From contig CM019216.1 of assembly GCA_009741485.1 (NCBI GenBank), positions 40,584,987 to 40,648,986 of the forward strand: 64,000 bases of DNA, written 5' to 3'. Each line of letters begins with the position of its first letter. Position 1 is the first letter of the stretch. The position numbers were made by a program, and so were the translations under genes. Positions 62,901 through 64,000 of this stretch are shown here, one piece after another. The DNA is from Malurus cyaneus samueli. Its lineage: Eukaryota; Chordata; Aves; Passeriformes; Maluridae. Below the pieces are notes generated by a model that saw only the letters and a list, made by a program, of their open reading frames with translations, ran no database searches and was not told where the DNA came from.

Positions 62901-64000
62901 GTCTCCCTCCTGCCAACAGCTTCTGATTACTCCCTTGACTTTCCCTGTCTGTCAGCCCTGCTCTCTGCATCTGCCCTACTACGAGCCACTGACGCCTATT
63001 CTGAATTCCACGGGAAATCACAGCAAAACCGTTTCTAAATTCCATGTAACAAAGGCTTTTTTTTTTTAACATATATTTATATGAATTCCTTGTGCTGGGA
63101 AGTTATAGTAACTGTGTCCCTGTTACTGCCCTGGTGTTGCCAGTAGATTTATAATACAGTGGCAGCACAACGTGGCTCTGCCACAGGAGCTGACTGCCAC
63201 TGCAGGTGGCAAGGGGCAAATGTCAAATAGGTAATACTTTTATAGATGTGCTTTCAGCAGATTCTCAGTGTGTTATTGTTTTCTGCAGAAAAAACAACTG
63301 GTCCCCGTGCGGAATGAATAGTAACTCCAGGGAAAATTCCATTTTATGAATGTGGTCTGTGGATTGTCATGTCCCTTTTGCTCTCCAGCTGTCCGTTTTG
63401 CTTCCCTCTGGTCCCAAGCACTACCCTTCTCACAGCTATCTTCAGTCTGAATCCTGGCCTCTTTGAAAGTCAGAGGTAAAATCAGTTGGTTGCAGTAGGG
63501 CAGAATTTTAGCCCGGCCACTGAGCAGATGGCAGTCCCACGTTGTGGATGGGTGTGTGTGGCTCTCTCCTGGGATGAGGCAGCAGCGCAGCAGGCTCAGT
63601 CAGGAGAGAGCGTGCCAGCAGCAGCCAGAGGAGAGGCTGAGGACACTAAACCAAGATGTGTCAGTGTTATTATTGCTGCCTTTCTGAGCTGCTTACAACA
63701 CTGCATGCTTTTCTGTCAATTCCACTCAGATTAAAAGCTGGGGTGAAATGTTCCTCTTAGTGCTTCTGAATGGGAAATCAGAGTTTACTTAGATACCTAA
63801 TAGTGTATCTGAAAAGATAAGTGGGTTTTTTTTCCCTTCCTTTGAAGAATATTGGAAAAAAGAAATCGTTGTCATGAAATATCTATAAGATGGTTTTGTT
63901 CTCAAGAGAGTTTCATACCCTTCATCTTTCATTACTCTTAAGATATTTACAGGTAGCATATTCATTACCTTGAATATTCCTGCATGCTTGTACGAGCACA

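Larger units (their letters stand above)
44437..64000 (+). other. SOBP: SOBP intron 4 (5' part)
   Basis: At least 19.6 kb. The next coding part should begin ARDEDG and was not found in any frame, so the intron continues past the window. Contents seen: alternating purine-pyrimidine stretches (45779-45810, 46414-46452), CpG-retaining AT-rich blocks at about 49.2-49.4, 50.2-50.6, 51.37-51.57 and 58.2-59.96 kb, CR1 pieces at about 54.34-54.65 and 55.32-56.00 kb, and short palindromic repeats near 53.83 and 56.76 kb. Regions between, including 60-64 kb, show nothing I can name. Confidence 0.8.

Noticed and set aside
1..64000. tRNA, rRNA, CRISPR arrays, bacterial operons or an intact endogenous retrovirus
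   Set aside because: No cloverleaf-type sequence, rRNA core, spaced direct repeats, bacterial gene packing or paired LTRs were seen. The window is vertebrate.
44437..64000. SOBP exon 5 within the window
   Set aside because: I looked for a translation beginning ARDEDG after an AG acceptor and saw none in any forward frame. The exon should be beyond the window end, or was missed because it is short.

Overview
The window looks like nuclear DNA of a bird. It carries CR1 LINE 3' fragments, old MIR-like SINE tails, CpG-island promoters and short introns, and it holds the vertebrate gene pair PDSS2 (minus strand) and SOBP (plus strand) in the divergent arrangement I recall from human 6q21. Only five coding exons are convincing: PDSS2 exon 1 and SOBP exons 1 to 4. 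Almost all other open frames are short chance frames in introns or in GC-rich DNA.

Layout. 1-3701: start of PDSS2 intron 1 (minus strand), with a MIR-like SINE near 340-485. 3702-3928: PDSS2 exon 1, inside a CpG island (about 3390-4440) that also holds the promoter. About 4130-20500: intergenic DNA with two CR1 fragments, further MIR-like tails, a 76-bp segment present twice 3.4 kb apart, and an isolated small CpG island at about 16.63-16.96 kb. 20500-21370: SOBP CpG-island promoter and exon 1. 21305-44284: SOBP introns 1 to 3 with exons 2 and 3. 44285-44436: exon 4, with the first FCS-type zinc finger. From 44437 to the window end: SOBP intron 4, with degraded CR1 pieces, a short palindromic repeat and several CpG-retaining, TAAT-rich stretches that resemble conserved enhancers. 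The rest of SOBP (exon 5 onward) lies beyond the window.

The genes are unrelated in function. PDSS2 is a mitochondrial enzyme subunit that makes the ubiquinone side chain. SOBP is a nuclear zinc-finger cofactor of SIX homeoproteins. They share only the locus, CpG-island promoters and, in both leaders, an AAGATGG (YY1-type) motif whose ATG opens an upstream ORF.

The most notable observation is in SOBP exon 1. Three single-base losses within about 45 bp cancel out, so residues 13-26 are read out of the ancestral frame and a basic segment disappears. This is either a real lineage change or an assembly fault. I found no undescribed biological system. The leads are this exon, the 76-bp duplicate, the upstream ORFs, the orphan CpG island and the enhancer-like blocks. 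No alignments or database searches were run; homology calls rest on recognising protein and repeat sequences.
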